64,000 nucleotides of DNA from Dipteris shenzhenensis (taxonomy: Eukaryota > Polypodiophyta > Polypodiopsida > Gleicheniales). Position 1 is the first letter of the stretch. Every line of letters begins with the position of its first letter. A program made the translations under genes and the position numbers. Below the pieces are notes generated by a model. It was not told the origin of the DNA, ran no database searches, and was given only the letters and a program-made list of their open reading frames with translations. Below, in pieces: positions 1 to 11,528 of the stretch. Location of the stretch: NCBI GenBank assembly GCA_047967505.1, contig CM106540.1, one strand, 5' to 3'.

Positions 1-670
1 CTGGTGGTTGTTCCACGTATATCTCCTCCTTGAGATCTCCATTTAGAAAGGCGGAATTTACATGCATATGAAACATGGGCCAATTTTCCTGTGCTGCTAA
101 AGCCAAAACACTGCAAATTGTGGTTAGCCGAGTTATGAGCGCAAAAGTATCCTGATAATCAAAACCATGTACCTGTGCGAATCCTTTTGCCACGAGCCAA
201 GCCTTATACTTATCCAACGTGCTGTCGGACTTATACTTGGTCTTGTATACCCACTTGGTGCCGATGATCTTGCATTTTGGTGGTCGATCCACAAGGTCCC
301 AAGTGTTGTTCTTCATTATGGAGCCATACTCCGACTACATAGCCTCCATCCACCTATCATCACCCTGTGCCTCTTCAAGACACTTGGGTTCTTCAGCACG
401 GATCACCTCTGTCATCAAAGCATAGTTGACCAAGTGTTCTTGTGCCCTTCTTTGCTCCTCTAATCTCTTGGACCGGTGGTGTTCGGATGGTTCCTCCTCA
501 ATGGCTAGAGGTTCACTGCCATCCAAAAGCTGCTTTACCCACTTCGGGATTGGCCATTGCTATTGTGGTTCTGTAGGCTTTTCTTGCTCTTCTTTATCTT
601 GAATCCTCCCAAGCATCGTTGGGGGAGTTCAGTCTGCTATTGGTGGTTGTACTAGATGGATATCATAGTC
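1..670 (-). pseudogene. Copia reverse transcriptase, N-terminal part
   Basis: Minus-strand translation shows the start of a Copia RT: a segment ending in YKAWLVAKGFAQ, then FDYQDTFAL, then NSAFLNGDLKEEIYVEQPP at the window edge. These are the standard RVT_2 landmarks (YKARLVAKGF, the D of the first catalytic motif region and the FLNGDL..E.Y motif). An acidic linker between integrase and RT lies around 335-526. Several in-frame stops are present between 320 and 670. The catalytic YVDD box would be to the left of the window and cannot be judged. Confidence 0.88.
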
Positions 671-1789
671 CTAGTTGTCTGGGAAGGAAGCATCCTCCTC
701 CAATTGATGCGGATGTTCTGAGAAGACCACATCGTGACTTACTATTACCTTCTTGTAACACCTTCTTGTAACAGGATTATAGAAACGGTAACCCTTCGCC
801 TCTTTACTGTAGCCCAAGAAAATACACTTCCGGCTCTTCGGTTCCCATTTGGTCCTATTAGCATCAGGGACATGCACAAAATAGTCACATCCAAAAACTC
901 TGAAATGTGTAGCTGAAGGTTTCTTACCAGAAAAGATCTGCAATGGAGTCATCCTATTCACAACCTTTGTGTAGCTACAATTCAGAATGTAAACTACCGT
1001 GTTACATGCTTCAGCCTAGAAAGCCTTTGGAAAATCTTTCCCTTTCATCATACTCCTGCCCATTTTGCAGATGACACGCATCTTGCACTCTGCTACTCCA
1101 TTTTGCTGTGGTGTATGTGGTGGGGGTTTCTGCCTCTTGATCCTGTGACTTTTGCAGTAACTTTCGAATTCACTTGATGTGAACTCTCCACCTCTGTCTG
1201 ATCTCAACTTCTTCACCTTCCTCCCCATTTCTTTCTCGACCATTACATGCCATTCTTTGAACTTACTAAAAGCCTCATCTTTAGTCTTCAGGAAGTATAT
1301 CCATATCCTTCTACTGTAGTCGTCGATCAGCAACATGAAGTAGTAGTAACCACCCAAAGCTTCCATCTCCATCTTTCTGCAGAGGTCCGTGTGAATGAGC
1401 TCTAGAGGAGCCTTTGCCCTACTGGCCTCTTTAGGAAAGGGCTACCAATGCTGCTTGCCCATCATGCAAGCTTCACATACATCGGGCAGATCTGTAATTT
1501 CTAGTAGGTCTGTAATCATTCCACTTTTATGCATCTCCTTTCAAGAACTAAGGTTCAGATGACCAAACCTCTCACGCCATAGCTTAGTGTTGCTCACATC
1601 GGCTCGAGCACTGAAAGCTGAGAATTCGTAGATGTTGTTACACTGTGTACCTTTACCAATGACCTTCCCTTGAAGATCCAAAATCTGTGCGCCATTCTTA
1701 TCGAAGTGAACTTTGAGGTCCCAATCCATAATCGCAGAAATGGACAACAAGTTCCTCTTGATATCTAGCACATAAAGAACATCAGACAA
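671..1789 (-). pseudogene. Copia integrase (GAG-pre-integrase, core, C-terminal region)
   Basis: Three consecutive minus-strand blocks carry an integrase. 1541-1789 holds the pre-integrase zinc region (LWRERFGHLN). 1016-1372 holds the catalytic core, with the first D in LLIDDYSRRIW, the second in RSDRGGEF and the E in QQNGVAECKMR, so all three DDE residues remain. 671-961 holds the C-terminal region (FRVFGCDYFVHVPD, then FLGYSKEAKGYRF and VVFSEHP). Stops separate the three blocks. In Copia elements integrase inserts the cDNA into the host chromosome; here the broken frame argues against function. Confidence 0.92.
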
Positions 1790-2266
1790 CTATTTTACAA
1801 CTCCATCTGACTTGAGAGCAATTGTACCTTTTCCTTTTGCTGGACATTTTGCATCATTGCTGACTGCTACCAGGATGTCATTCCCTATCGGATGTAGAGA
1901 GGTATACCAATCCTTCCGATTGGTCATGTGGCACGATGCACCACTGTCAATAATCCAAGGTTCATCTACAGGTACATGAACTGCCTCCATGCAAATCTCC
2001 TCAATTACTACGAATAGCTCTACTGGTACTGCTTGCGCGCTATTGCTAGACTCTTTCTTTACTCCGTTCTTCTCATCTGCAATCTTCTTCTGGCACTCAT
2101 TCTGCTTGTTCCCTGCCTTGTTGCAATAGAAGCATTTGTTTTTTATCATCAGAAGAAGATGGGTTACCAGAGTCCTTACCCTTACCTTTCTTTGATCCAG
2201 TCGAGAAACCAGTCCTCGTCTTTTAACGCATCTCCTCCTCCAGAAGCATTGCACTGAAATCCTCAA
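1790..2266 (-). pseudogene. Copia zinc knuckle and aspartic protease
   Basis: The minus-strand frame contains a nucleocapsid knuckle, CFYCNKAGNKQNEC, in which the histidine of CX2CX4HX4C has become asparagine. About 60 residues later comes the protease motif WIIDSGASCHMT, the standard Copia form with the catalytic DSGA. The protease would cut the gag-pol polyprotein. The missing histidine would be expected to weaken zinc and RNA binding. The frame ends at a stop just before the pre-integrase block. Confidence 0.9.
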
Positions 2267-2810
2267 AGTTGAGCGACAGATATCTGTTCTGCATATTCAA
2301 CACCATAACAAGACCATCGTACTTTGGTGGGAGAATCCATATGCACCTTCGTGCTAGATTCTCGCTGGTGATGGTGATGCCAATCACAGTCATCTGATCG
2401 TGCAGATTCTTCACCTTGGTGATGAACTTCTCTGCCATTTCAGACTCAGACATTTTCTCGTTCGCGAGTTGAGTCTCCAAATTCTAAATCTGCGTCTGAT
2501 TCGTGGTCTCATACTAATTTTTCAAGACTGTCCATGCCTCCTCCACTATGGTGACATGTTGAATTAACGCCATGATAGAATCACTTACACTGCAGACAAT
2601 AGAACACAGTGCATCTGCATTTCTTCTTGTCCACGCGAGAATCTGATCCACAGTTGGTACTATCTGTTGTCCTGCATTGGCTAGATTCCATCTCGCAACC
2701 GGCTTCATGTCCACCCCAGTACCAGTATCCAACTTCCAAAGTGGATAGTTAGTGTCGTCCAACTTTTTGCTTTCGCTGAATGGTGGGATGCGGGCTAGGC
2801 CATCTCTCAC
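2223..2810 (-). pseudogene. Copia gag (UBN2-like) capsid region
   Basis: Starting from the methionine at 2810 the frame reads an N-terminal gag with the typical LDDTNYPLWKL motif (usually L.G.NY..W). It continues over stops near 2513 and 2482 into a second block with TKVKNLHDQMTVIG and LPPKYDGLV. These match the order of plant Copia gag proteins. The start lies about 50 bases inside the primer site, as expected for a short leader. Gag would form the virus-like particle. Confidence 0.85.
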
Positions 2811-2860
2811 AATCTGCTCACAAACAGAAACACACTACCAAATCTTCTTGCTAGAGCCCA

Positions 2861-2873
2861 AGCTCTAATACCA
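2861..2873 (-). other. Primer binding site (initiator tRNA-Met)
   Basis: On the minus strand the LTR ends in CTTACA and is followed directly by TGGTATTAGAGCT. This differs by one base from TGGTATCAGAGCT, the complement of the 3' end of plant initiator tRNA-Met that primes most Copia elements. It fixes the inner LTR border at 2874. Confidence 0.9.
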
Positions 2874-3596
2874 TGTAAGAAAACAATACAACGTCTGTGC
2901 TCAACAGATAACAGGATCTTGTATGCAAGAGAGAAAAGCAGATAGTATGGAGAATCAAAAATTTGATTACTATAAAATTGATACAATAGATGGCACTACC
3001 TCCCAGCTGTGCGCTCCTGTGTGAGAAGCTTCGATGGCATGCTAGAAACAGTAGAGGACGGAGGATGGATGCTAAGGAATCAGGGTTGCTGTAGCCAGTG
3101 ATGATGATGGGCTTCACGGGCTTGCTCTTATATAGCCACCAGTCAGTGTCAATTAGACCCAATTGGGAGACCAACCCAGTCGGCCCAAAATGGCCGACTA
3201 GAGGTCGGTCCCGAAATAGGCCACCGACCACATGTTAGAACCGTGGCATAGAATAGAGCAACTGACCTATGGTTACCGTTCCATGCGGGATCATTTGGGG
3301 CTCCAAACGGGCCCCGCAGCTCGAGAGTGGGCTGCCCCAGGAAATGCTCCATCTACCCTCAGTGCGATTAGTCATGGGATGCCTTCCTGCACTTGCATGT
3401 AGCCTAGTTGGTAGTGTGCCAACTCTATTTGAGGCCGTCCAGCCATCAAGCCACACATGGCCCCCATCTGGTGTCCAAACCAGGACCTACTAGATAACCG
3501 AGCTACTCAAATGCCTTCTCCTCATATGGGGGGCTTACAAGTAGAGTTAGCTGGTTCCCGCGTAGTTACATGAGAGTGGAGAATTGATATCTAACA
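2874..3596 (-). repeat. 5' LTR of the Copia element
   Basis: On the minus strand the repeat starts TGTTAGATATCAATTCTC at 3596 and ends CTTACA at 2874, giving TG...CA ends and 723 bp. It carries a TATA box and sits directly next to the primer site. Its tip (TGTTAGATATC) matches the common Copia LTR start. No second copy is visible because the 3' end of the element is off the window. Confidence 0.88.
3125..3228 (-). promoter_or_regulatory. LTR promoter: TATA box and four RCCGAC motifs
   Basis: The minus strand has CTATATAAGAGC near 3124-3136, a good TATA box. Between 45 and 100 bases upstream of it are four copies of the RCCGAC core in both orientations, at 3179-3184, 3193-3198, 3204-3209 and 3223-3228. 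RCCGAC is the known DRE/CRT core bound by plant DREB/CBF factors. That these sites respond to stress is inference. Confidence 0.6.
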
Positions 3597-4494
3597 GTAC
3601 TGGTGACATCATTGAAGGCCACGTATTAGGCTACCATCTTTAGATTCAAGTAGCAAGGGAGGCAATCTACTATTGGCTATAGACCCAAGTCCTGGATGTA
3701 GGAAGCCACCTCAGGGTCTCTAAGGGCATGATAACTGGTGGCGTTTTGGTAGTATAATCGGATATCAATGTTGCCATAGCAAAACTGAGAGTGAATAACA
3801 ACTCCCCCAAGCATTTGCAACCACTTGGCATCAATGGTCTCTGCATTTGTGATGTGGTGCTTCTTGGTGGGGCAAGAGGTGGACTATTGGAGCAGATTGC
3901 TCAGTTTCTAGATTGTGTTGGGGCTTAGTGGTATCCATTTGAGGGGGGATAGAGAGGGAGATACTGCGGGAGCTAGAGGGGGTGATTGGATGGTTTTGAG
4001 AAGCAATATGTTATGGTTCATTTGGCAACTTCAAATAAACACAATGGTATCTAATAAGTATTTTTATATGTTTTTTTACAATGGTATTTAATAATTATTT
4101 TATATTTACTCCCCTCAGAATGAATTATGTCTATAAGAGACAAATAGGCTTATCAAGGGTCAAAGAATGTGATGCACATCTATAATGGATCAATATTGGC
4201 TCAAAAAAGAAATTATCCTAGCTAAGGAACAATTGGTTACCCACCAAGGATGCCTAGAATCAATTATGTGATTTTATGGAATAAATTCAAGGGCTGAATG
4301 ATGTTATAGTTTTATTGTACCACTAGTCTTGATCAACTTTTAGGCTATAGGTATAATGTAAACATATACTTATGGTGTTGCTATAGATAAAAACCTTTAA
4401 TTTTTACAAAAAAAAGGATAGGATGTGGATAAATGTGGGTATAAACATAGTGCTAAAGTCTTTACAAATGTGGCCACATAGCCGATTAGTAATG
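3597..4494. other. No recognisable gene
   Basis: This stretch between two Copia elements has no convincing reading frame or family motif. It is AT-rich toward 4060-4130 and contains a run of A near 4410. It is probably old, decayed repeat sequence. Confidence 0.5.
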
Positions 4495-4529
4495 CTGAGA
4501 GAGCCTTAGCTATATTTAAGCTAAATAAA

Positions 4530-5035
4530 TTCGGTCAATTTTATGACACATGGATTATTGACTCAAGAGCCTCCAATCATCTCACTCCACAGAAGGAAAG
4601 TTTTCCCATTCGAATAAAAGCAAAAAATGACCATGTTGGACAAGGAGACTGTAGATCATCAATTAAATTGTTGCTAATATACCAACATGAATTTGTAATA
4701 AAGACATATTAACATACATAATGTTTTGCATTTTGGAGCGTTGAAGAAAACCTTCTATTTGTTAGTGCAATCAGTATGCAAAAGAATAAGGTTAAAGGGG
4801 AATGTCTCATATAAGGCAAGGAAAGATATCATGTGGCATGAAAGATTTGTCCACTAGAATTATGCAAAGCCTAGTTCTTATGAGTAAGAAAGAATTTGTA
4901 ATTGACCTCCTTCATCTTTGTCAAGAGAAGATGATCTATAAAGGACGTATCATGGGAAAGCATAGCCATGAAAAGTTCCCAAATAAGGTTCAAGGAAAAT
5001 TTAAGTTGATAGATTCTAACCTAGGTGGTCCTTAG
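4530..5035 (+). pseudogene. Copia protease and pre-integrase fragments
   Basis: The plus strand reads TWIIDSRASNHLT, the Copia protease motif with the active-site glycine of DSGAS changed to arginine. At 4890-4960 it reads a pre-integrase tail with the CEKCIYGKHSR-type motif, here CQEKMIYKGRIMGKHSH followed by FPNKVQGKFKLIDSNLGGP. Between the two there are stops and frame changes. The active-site change alone would be expected to inactivate the protease. Confidence 0.8.
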
Positions 5036-5626
5036 AATGTCAAAATCAATAAGAGGGAAGATCTACATTTTAACATTCATAAACATTTTAACATCATAAA
5101 TCAGTAAGAGGTAAGATCTCATTTTTAAGATTCATAAACATTTTAATATTCATAAATTAGTAAGAGGTAAGATCTAATTTTTAACATTCATAAACAATTA
5201 TTCTAGGAAGACATGGGTGTACATCTTCAAGAAGAATTTAAAGACCCTGAAGTACTCTAAGAAGTTTATTAACATGGTTGAAAACTAAATTGGAAAACAT
5301 GTTGAGGCTCTCATAACAAATAAAGGGAGAATACATAAGTTAAAAAAAAATATTGACTTATGTAAAGACAAGGGCATTTAAAACAACAATCTACTTCTAA
5401 TATCCACCAAAAACTATTGAATTCTATAAAGAGAAGGGAATTGAAACAACACTCTAGTTCTAACATCCCCTTAAAGTTATTAAATTCCATCAAGAGATGG
5501 GCATTGAATGCAACAATCTACTACTAGTAACCCCCAAAAAATGGTGGTGTTGTGAGCACATAAGCTGTACTCTAGGTGAGAAAACTAAGGGCATGCTCAA
5601 ATCTTGGAATATAGTAACAAAGCTCT

Positions 5627-5878
5627 ATGAAATTCATATTGGAAAAGACTCATAAAGAGGTCTCTACATGTGTAAATCCTAAAATAGATTACCTAAGGAT
5701 ATTTGGCTACATGACTTATGCTCATATCCCTAATGCCAAGGTAAAGAAACTTGATAATAAATCAAAATCAATTAAAGGGATAGTCTTCAACTATGATCAT
5801 TATTACAAAGCCTACACGATTTGGAATTTTAAAGCATGCAATATCATCACTGGCAAGGATGCAATATTTGATGAATAA
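5627..5878 (+). pseudogene. Copia integrase C-terminal fragment
   Basis: An 83-codon open stretch contains YLRIFGYMTYAHIPNAK, then KLDNKSKSIKGIVF, then YKAYTIWN and KDAIFDE. This is the C-terminal region of Copia integrase (usually LRVFGC.AY.H.P...R.KLD.KS). The catalytic core that should precede it was not found; the preceding 600 bases are AT-rich repeats. It ends at a stop at 5876-5878. Confidence 0.88.
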
Positions 5879-6730
5879 GGAATTCGAAATATCACACAGT
5901 AGGATACATTATTCTATCTTATCACTAAGAAAGTGGTAGAGAGAGAGAGAGAATGAACAACTATTACTAAAGAAAGTGGTACAGAGAGAGAATGGACCAC
6001 TTATTTGTGAAGATATTAGTAGAGAAAGAGAGACTTAACCACAATCATGAGGCAAGTGCAAGAGAGACTTGACCACTATCACGAGGCAAGTGCAAGAGAT
6101 AGAGAGATACATTAAGCCACTTGTTGCTCAAGAACCTTCATCAGATGCTAGTGAGTTTAATGTTGAGTCGTACCTAGATTGTATAATGGTATTATGAGGA
6201 TATGTCAAGTCATTGATGAACCCTCAACTAGTGAGGAAGGATGAGAAACTAAAGACGTGTCATGCTTCGATGGCTTCATTAAAGATAACTAAGCCCAAAA
6301 GAAGATGAGGATGCCAAGGACAATCCCAACTAGTAGGAAGCCATGAAAGAGGAGTATGATATTACCATACAAAATAAACCTTAAGAATAAGTAGATTTAA
6401 AATCATGTGAAACTTCCATCAGTATAACAAATTGGTCTATTGGATTACAATGCAGATGTACTAGAGTCCAAACGGCATACAATAGGGTCAACACGAGTCA
6501 TGCATTCAAGGATCCTTTAAAGATATAATTGAGCCTATGAATTATGAGGATGCCAAGGACAATACCAATTAGTAAGAATCCATGAAATAGGAGTATGGCA
6601 ATATCATACAAAATAAAACTTTGGAATCAATAGGTCTATTGCAATATGAAATTTCATCAATAACAAATGGGTCAACTGATCAACATAAACGTTCATGGAA
6701 TTGGAAATAGTATAAGCTGGTTACAAAAGG

Positions 6731-7862
6731 GGGTTTCCATTTTCCGAGCAAAAACCCCCGAGCGACGAGCAGACAAAACGTAGGAGGGGTCAAAATATAT
6801 AGGCTCAAGTCATTTTTGGGGAGCCAAAAAATCCAAATTATTTCAAGGAATATGTAAGTAAATATGAAATACTAATAAATAGATATAGATATAAATATAC
6901 CTTTATATAATATACATATATAATGTCCAAGTGGTGACTTATTTTATCACTTTCAAAAATCCTTTCTTTTCCTTTCACCATTGGTTGGATCATGAAATTT
7001 TGAGCAAATATCCTCTTTATAGTTCCTCAGGATGACCTAAGAAAATAATATAATACTTTTTTAATAGACCCTCTAAGTGTATTTTTCCAAAGGAATATGG
7101 TTTGAAGAGCTTGCCCCCCAACCCTATTCCGCCGGCGGAATACCCTTGGAGAGCCTACGCAGAAGGGGTCATAACTTTTGCTCCTTATCTCAGATTGAGG
7201 AACTGCAAAAAGAAAAAATGTTCAAAATTTCATGATCTATGCAACGGTAGGCCTAAATTATACTTTTGATAGTTATACAAGATAAAAAGTAAAAATTTCA
7301 AGATGTATATGAGAGTTACAACTTCTCCCTAATTCATATTATGGTAGGAAGGAGTTCAATAAAGACCACATTTCCTTAAAAGTACTTAGGTTTGGAGAAT
7401 TGGGAATATTTTGAAAATTTGTTCCTTGCCTTCCCATATTTGATCATGTATTAGAGATTAATTTATGATCGATTATAATGGCCTCAAGTATGAGGTTTCC
7501 AATATCTTTTTCCTACTCATCCAAGGAATATGGTATACATTGTTATATGAGAGCTTCAAATATGGGACTGCTAAAGATTAGGGAAACTCTTTTAAATTGA
7601 TTTAATTACCATAATCCTCAAAAGAAGTATGGTAGGGAGGTATTTATAGGAGTTTCTAAAGTGTTCACTATTTGTTCATATATAGATGATGTTCTCTAAA
7701 ATGAGGGTTATAATGAAAAATAAGTAAGTATATGGTTCCATAAATGAGAAATTAAGACAGAATTGTATATTCCTTTGAGAAATATACAAGCATGGTTGGT
7801 GTCAAAAATTATTGCTCGGACTTTTCTGCTCGTAGGTTTTTGCTCGAAAAGTGTGCACATCC
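6731..7862. mobile_element. Non-autonomous Mutator-like DNA transposon, copy 1
   Basis: The sequence GTTACAAAAGG occurs at 6720-6730 and again at 7863-7873, flanking about 1.13 kb that interrupts the Copia RT exactly inside its YK..LVTKG motif. The left end reads CCGAGCAAAAACCCCCGAGC; the reverse complement of the right end reads TCGAGCAAAAACCTACGAGC. The two ends are therefore inverted repeats. Target duplications of 9-11 bp and long imperfect terminal repeats fit the Mutator superfamily. The interior is AT-rich and has no reading frame, so it must depend on a transposase made elsewhere. A second copy is at 23907-24231. Confidence 0.78.
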
Positions 7863-8190
7863 GTTACAAAAGGTTATGCCTAGAAGGTAGGCATAGACTG
7901 TGGTCAGACCCTTGCATCAGTAGCCAAACATTATACTCTCAGACTAATAGTAGACCCTACCACTCATTATGGCTATCCTCTTGAGTAGATGGATGTGAAC
8001 ACCATTTCTCTAATTGTTGATGATTTAAAAGAGGAGGTCATCATGGCCTAATCATGAGGATTTGTGGTCAAGGGCATGTTAATGGATGTTGATAAGAGCT
8101 CATCTAATCATGATACCGCATCCTTTACCATGGTTGGACATAAAAAATTTCCATGCAATGTTTATACTAGTCAGATTTAAATGTTGAGAC
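7863..8190 (+). pseudogene. Copia reverse transcriptase fragment after the insertion
   Basis: The reading resumes with RT-like sequence in the order expected after YKARLVAKGF: a GID-type motif, QTLASVAKH, then a VD..TTHYG..LEQMDV-type stretch with stops. The segment up to about 8180 is increasingly diverged. Together with about 30 bases before 6730 it forms one RT split by the Mutator-like element. The catalytic box is not preserved. Confidence 0.65.
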
Positions 8191-8379
8191 AAAGTAGAAT
8201 CCATGGGCTGATTTTATTGAGAGGAACCACCATTTAACCACACCCAATGTTATTTTTCTATTTCATATACTTGGGAGTCATCTTTTCTTAGACAATCCTA
8301 GACAAGAGAAAAGCATATAGACAAACAATGTCGCACATTTCCTACCATACAAAATGTAGGTATGTCTCCTGCAATGAGC

Positions 8380-10060
8380 CTCCTGGTCCCACCTGATAGA
8401 AACAAGACTAGGGGAACTAAGAGACTCTCAAAAAAAGTGTATCCAAAGCAATGCCCTTGTCCATGAGAACTATCCTGACCAACAATGGGGGGTCCATGGG
8501 CTTCGTAGTCCCTCCCACCAAGAGTTTGGGATCACCTCCTCAATCTCTTGCATCTTGATACCTGCTCCTTGGAGGTAGGAGAGGGCATATCTACAGGTCT
8601 TTGTCTCTTTAGGAAGTCATCTCCATGTCCCAAAGGATCTGGCCAATCCCTTATCACACTATGCCCATCTGATATGAGTCTCCTTCCCTAGCATGCGTTC
8701 CTCTAAGCCTCTGAGATATGGGTGCCAGATGAGAGGCTGCCTCTCAAATTCCTCTCTACAAGATGGCTTAGCCCATTTGATTCCTTTTGCCAATCTCTGC
8801 CACACTCGGTAGAGACTCCGCATCAATGGAGAGCCCTTCCTTGTCAGTAAAGCCTCAGAAAACATCCACTTGTAGGACTATTGTCACTATCTCCCAGTGC
8901 AAGGTGTGCTCTTAAGAAGCCCCCATGGGAGTAGGAGCTTCCAGGGTTCTGCACTTAGGGTAAGGCCTCCCACAACCAGCTTGCATAAGAGGGCTCTGCT
9001 CTGCATCTTTGGGTCAATAATGCCAAGTCCCCCTGTGTCTATGGCAAGATCACTGTCTACTAGGCCACCTTGGCTCTAGTGTTGCACATACCATCTGATC
9101 CTGACCAAAGGAAGTTTTGTACTAAGTGTCATAGCTTCCCCATGCAGCCTCGATGAAAACACCAACACGAGGTGATGTACCAGGCTTTGTCTAGGAGTAC
9201 CTGGTTCATCACTAGTGCATGCCCCGCAAGCAAGAGTTTGGCAGAACTCCAGTATAAGAGCTTTTGCATAACACTCTCTAGGACCATGCTGAACTACTGA
9301 TCTGCTAAAATGTCAATGCCTACTTGGCAGCACAAGTAACATGTGTCTCCCCTCTCAAGGTCCAATGAAACCCAAAAGAAGCTCCCCAATCTCAAACCTC
9401 CTAGGTGTCCTCTGAACCTGTGAAGAAACCAATGGATTTGGTCCAATTTATGTGAGCTATAAAAGCCCTGCAATAAATTGCTAAGGCCCCTCTAAACCTC
9501 TCCAGGCTAGCTGCAGAGCCATCCACATAGAGCGCTATGTCATTTACAAACTCAGAGTCAAGGAGTTCCTCCTCTTGCTTGATCAACAACTGCATCCCTA
9601 AATCGTTGTGTCTGGGAGCGTAGGAAGTAACCTAAGGCCTCTACAATGAAAAGGAAAAGATAAGGGGCCAACGGGAAGCCCTACCTCACTAAGTAGGGGA
9701 GAGGGAAGGCCTTGTTTGTGTGGCCCCCAATAATCATCTGCTAGCTAGAGCTATCTACAAAGAGAGCTAATACCCCTCCATCTCTTTGAGGAAACTGAGC
9801 CCTTGCATGGTCCCCTCCAAGAAGGACTAGTCCACCCTATCATATGCCTTCTCAAAATCAAGAAGAAGAACGGGGAGCAGTTGCACTTCCTCCTTGGCCC
9901 TATTCACTGCCTCCCAGAAAGTGAAGATGTTATCCAAGATGCTATGCTCCTGGACAAACTAGTCTACATCTCGTGAATGATATCTAGGAGATGGGGTCTT
10001 AGACATAGACTCAAGAACTTAGCCAAGATCTTGTAAGCAATAAGCCCTCAGCACAAGGCA
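8380..10060 (-). mobile_element. LINE (non-LTR retrotransposon) fragment
   Basis: On the minus strand 9780-9880 reads LLLDFEKAYDRVD, the hallmark of plant LINE reverse transcriptase domain 2. 9401-9595 reads FVNDIALYVDGSAASLERF followed by INWTKSIGFF, corresponding to the FADD catalytic box (here FVND) and the next conserved block. 8659-8865 holds a C-terminal block with IKWAKPSCREEF and W..YL. Many stops and frame changes are present. No endonuclease domain or poly-A tail is seen, so both ends look truncated. Confidence 0.85.
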
Positions 10061-11528
10061 TATTTGGTAAGTCCTCAATTAGTATGAGGCAATCTCATGT
10101 ACATCAGCACAAACTAATTCTAGTTATATACAGTCATCACATTTTATGCATGGATCTGGCTCCATTTACTGTCACATTAGATGTAGATACTCAGCAAGAG
10201 TTCAATTATGATCATGCAGTTATTCAGTAGTAGGTAAGTCCTCAGTACGACGCACTCACATCTCTTGCCTCATGCAAAGATACATGCCACAACGCATCCA
10301 TCTCTTCAGGTGATTTCATTCCATCATCCATCACTAATGCTTTCACCTCTGACACAAAGCATACCTTGGGCTCAGCTCCCTTCAGCAATACAGATCAGCA
10401 AATCAGTCTACATGATATTCTAGCATCGACTCAGTCATGCCGCATTGCACCACCCTTGGATCCAATTATCACCACCACTTTAGATTAGCAAATCATTCCT
10501 CAGCACGACGATACTTATGCATCAGTGTGGTTCTGCTCCAATGTAGCGGATATCATTAGGTTCAGCCATTGTGCAACCTGGGGAGAGTTGGTGTTTCATC
10601 GTGCACTTATGGCTCATACTTGATGCACATCAGTGGTTGGATCTAGGATTATAGATCATTCCCTACATCAACATTCGTCACCTCATTTGCCTCAAGGACA
10701 TCTTATGAACTTTCAATTGTATTTCAAGCCTCTAGGCCTTTACACTGTTAGCTCCACCTCAAGCCTATGCCAGTTGCTACATCCCATGCCGATGGGTGTT
10801 TAGCTATGCACACATCAGATGACCTCTGGCTCATGACAGTTGAGCATACAGGTTTGACAGGTTGCCATACCTTGTCATTTTTATGGGCCTCTTCATTAGC
10901 AGAGAAGTGTATCACACTTGCACATTCGGCCCTAGATTTTCAGCCCCCGGATCACTCTACCCACACCAACTATGCGGTCTTCTTCAACCCTGCATCATTC
11001 GACAGAGGTTACATTACTGCAGCATACCTTGCACATTGTAGTCAGTTCTTTTAGGTTGGTGACACCCTCATATGTCACAACCTATCGGATCACATCTACA
11101 TCGCTACATCAACTAGCCTCACATCTGAATGCCTCTTCTTCAGAGCAGCTGCACAGTCCATGATAACTCATGACATGTTCAGCACGTAGCCATACACATA
11201 GTTGTTCACATCATCATCATTCGATCGTGATCCAGGTGGAATTGGCTTTCTGCATATTTCCTTCCTCTTCCTTTCATCCTATCTTCTGGGTTTTATTCCC
11301 AAAGGTGAAGGATGACCCACAACTTAAGAGGGGGAAATACACATTTATGTATAGGATCATAAGTTGTACTCATTGTACATGCTTCCGCTACGTAGTCATT
11401 GTGCTCACATATGCACATACTACTCTGATTTCTTTTAGTTTTCTTTACCAGTTTTGGATGCTATCATTTTCACCAAGCAAAATCCACAAATAGGTCCTGT
11501 ACATACACTCTCTACTTACCCAGTGCAA
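10061..11528. other. Non-coding repeat DNA leading to an LTR
   Basis: The plus strand here is full of CAT/CAC-rich, weakly repetitive sequence (for example several TCAGCACGACG and CCTCA..A.GA-type words between 10020 and 10520). No protein family is recognised, and the longest open stretches look random. Polypurine tracts at 11325-11335 and 11529-11540 suggest it is the 3' internal region of a plus-strand LTR element that lost or never had coding capacity. Confidence 0.45.

Larger units (their letters stand above)
1..3596 (-). mobile_element. Ty1/Copia LTR retrotransposon, 5' part, cut by window edge
   Basis: Read on the minus strand the order is 5' LTR (2874-3596), primer binding site, gag, zinc knuckle, protease, integrase and the start of reverse transcriptase. 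Integrase before RT is the Copia order. The rest of RT, RNase H and the 3' LTR lie beyond position 1. The gag-pol frame is broken by several stops and frame changes, so this copy is not autonomous. The sequence just outside the LTR tip is GTACT at 3597-3601, a candidate target-site duplication whose partner is outside the window. The LTR looks better preserved than most others here, which suggests a fairly young insertion. Confidence 0.93.
4495..8190 (+). mobile_element. Old Ty1/Copia remnant, split by a later insertion
   Basis: Plus-strand fragments in the correct Copia order are scattered through this stretch: protease near 4540, pre-integrase near 4890, integrase C-terminus at 5627-5878, and RT from about 6690 resuming after the insertion at 7863. 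No LTRs are recognised. The frames carry many stops. AT-rich direct repeats around 5040-5190 (three versions of an AAGATCTNNNTTTTAACATTCATAAAC-like unit, about 60 bp apart) lie inside the integrase region and displaced part of it. Confidence 0.8.

Noticed and set aside
167-463. 98-codon plus-strand frame
   Set aside because: It is the reverse of a Copia RT reading on the minus strand.
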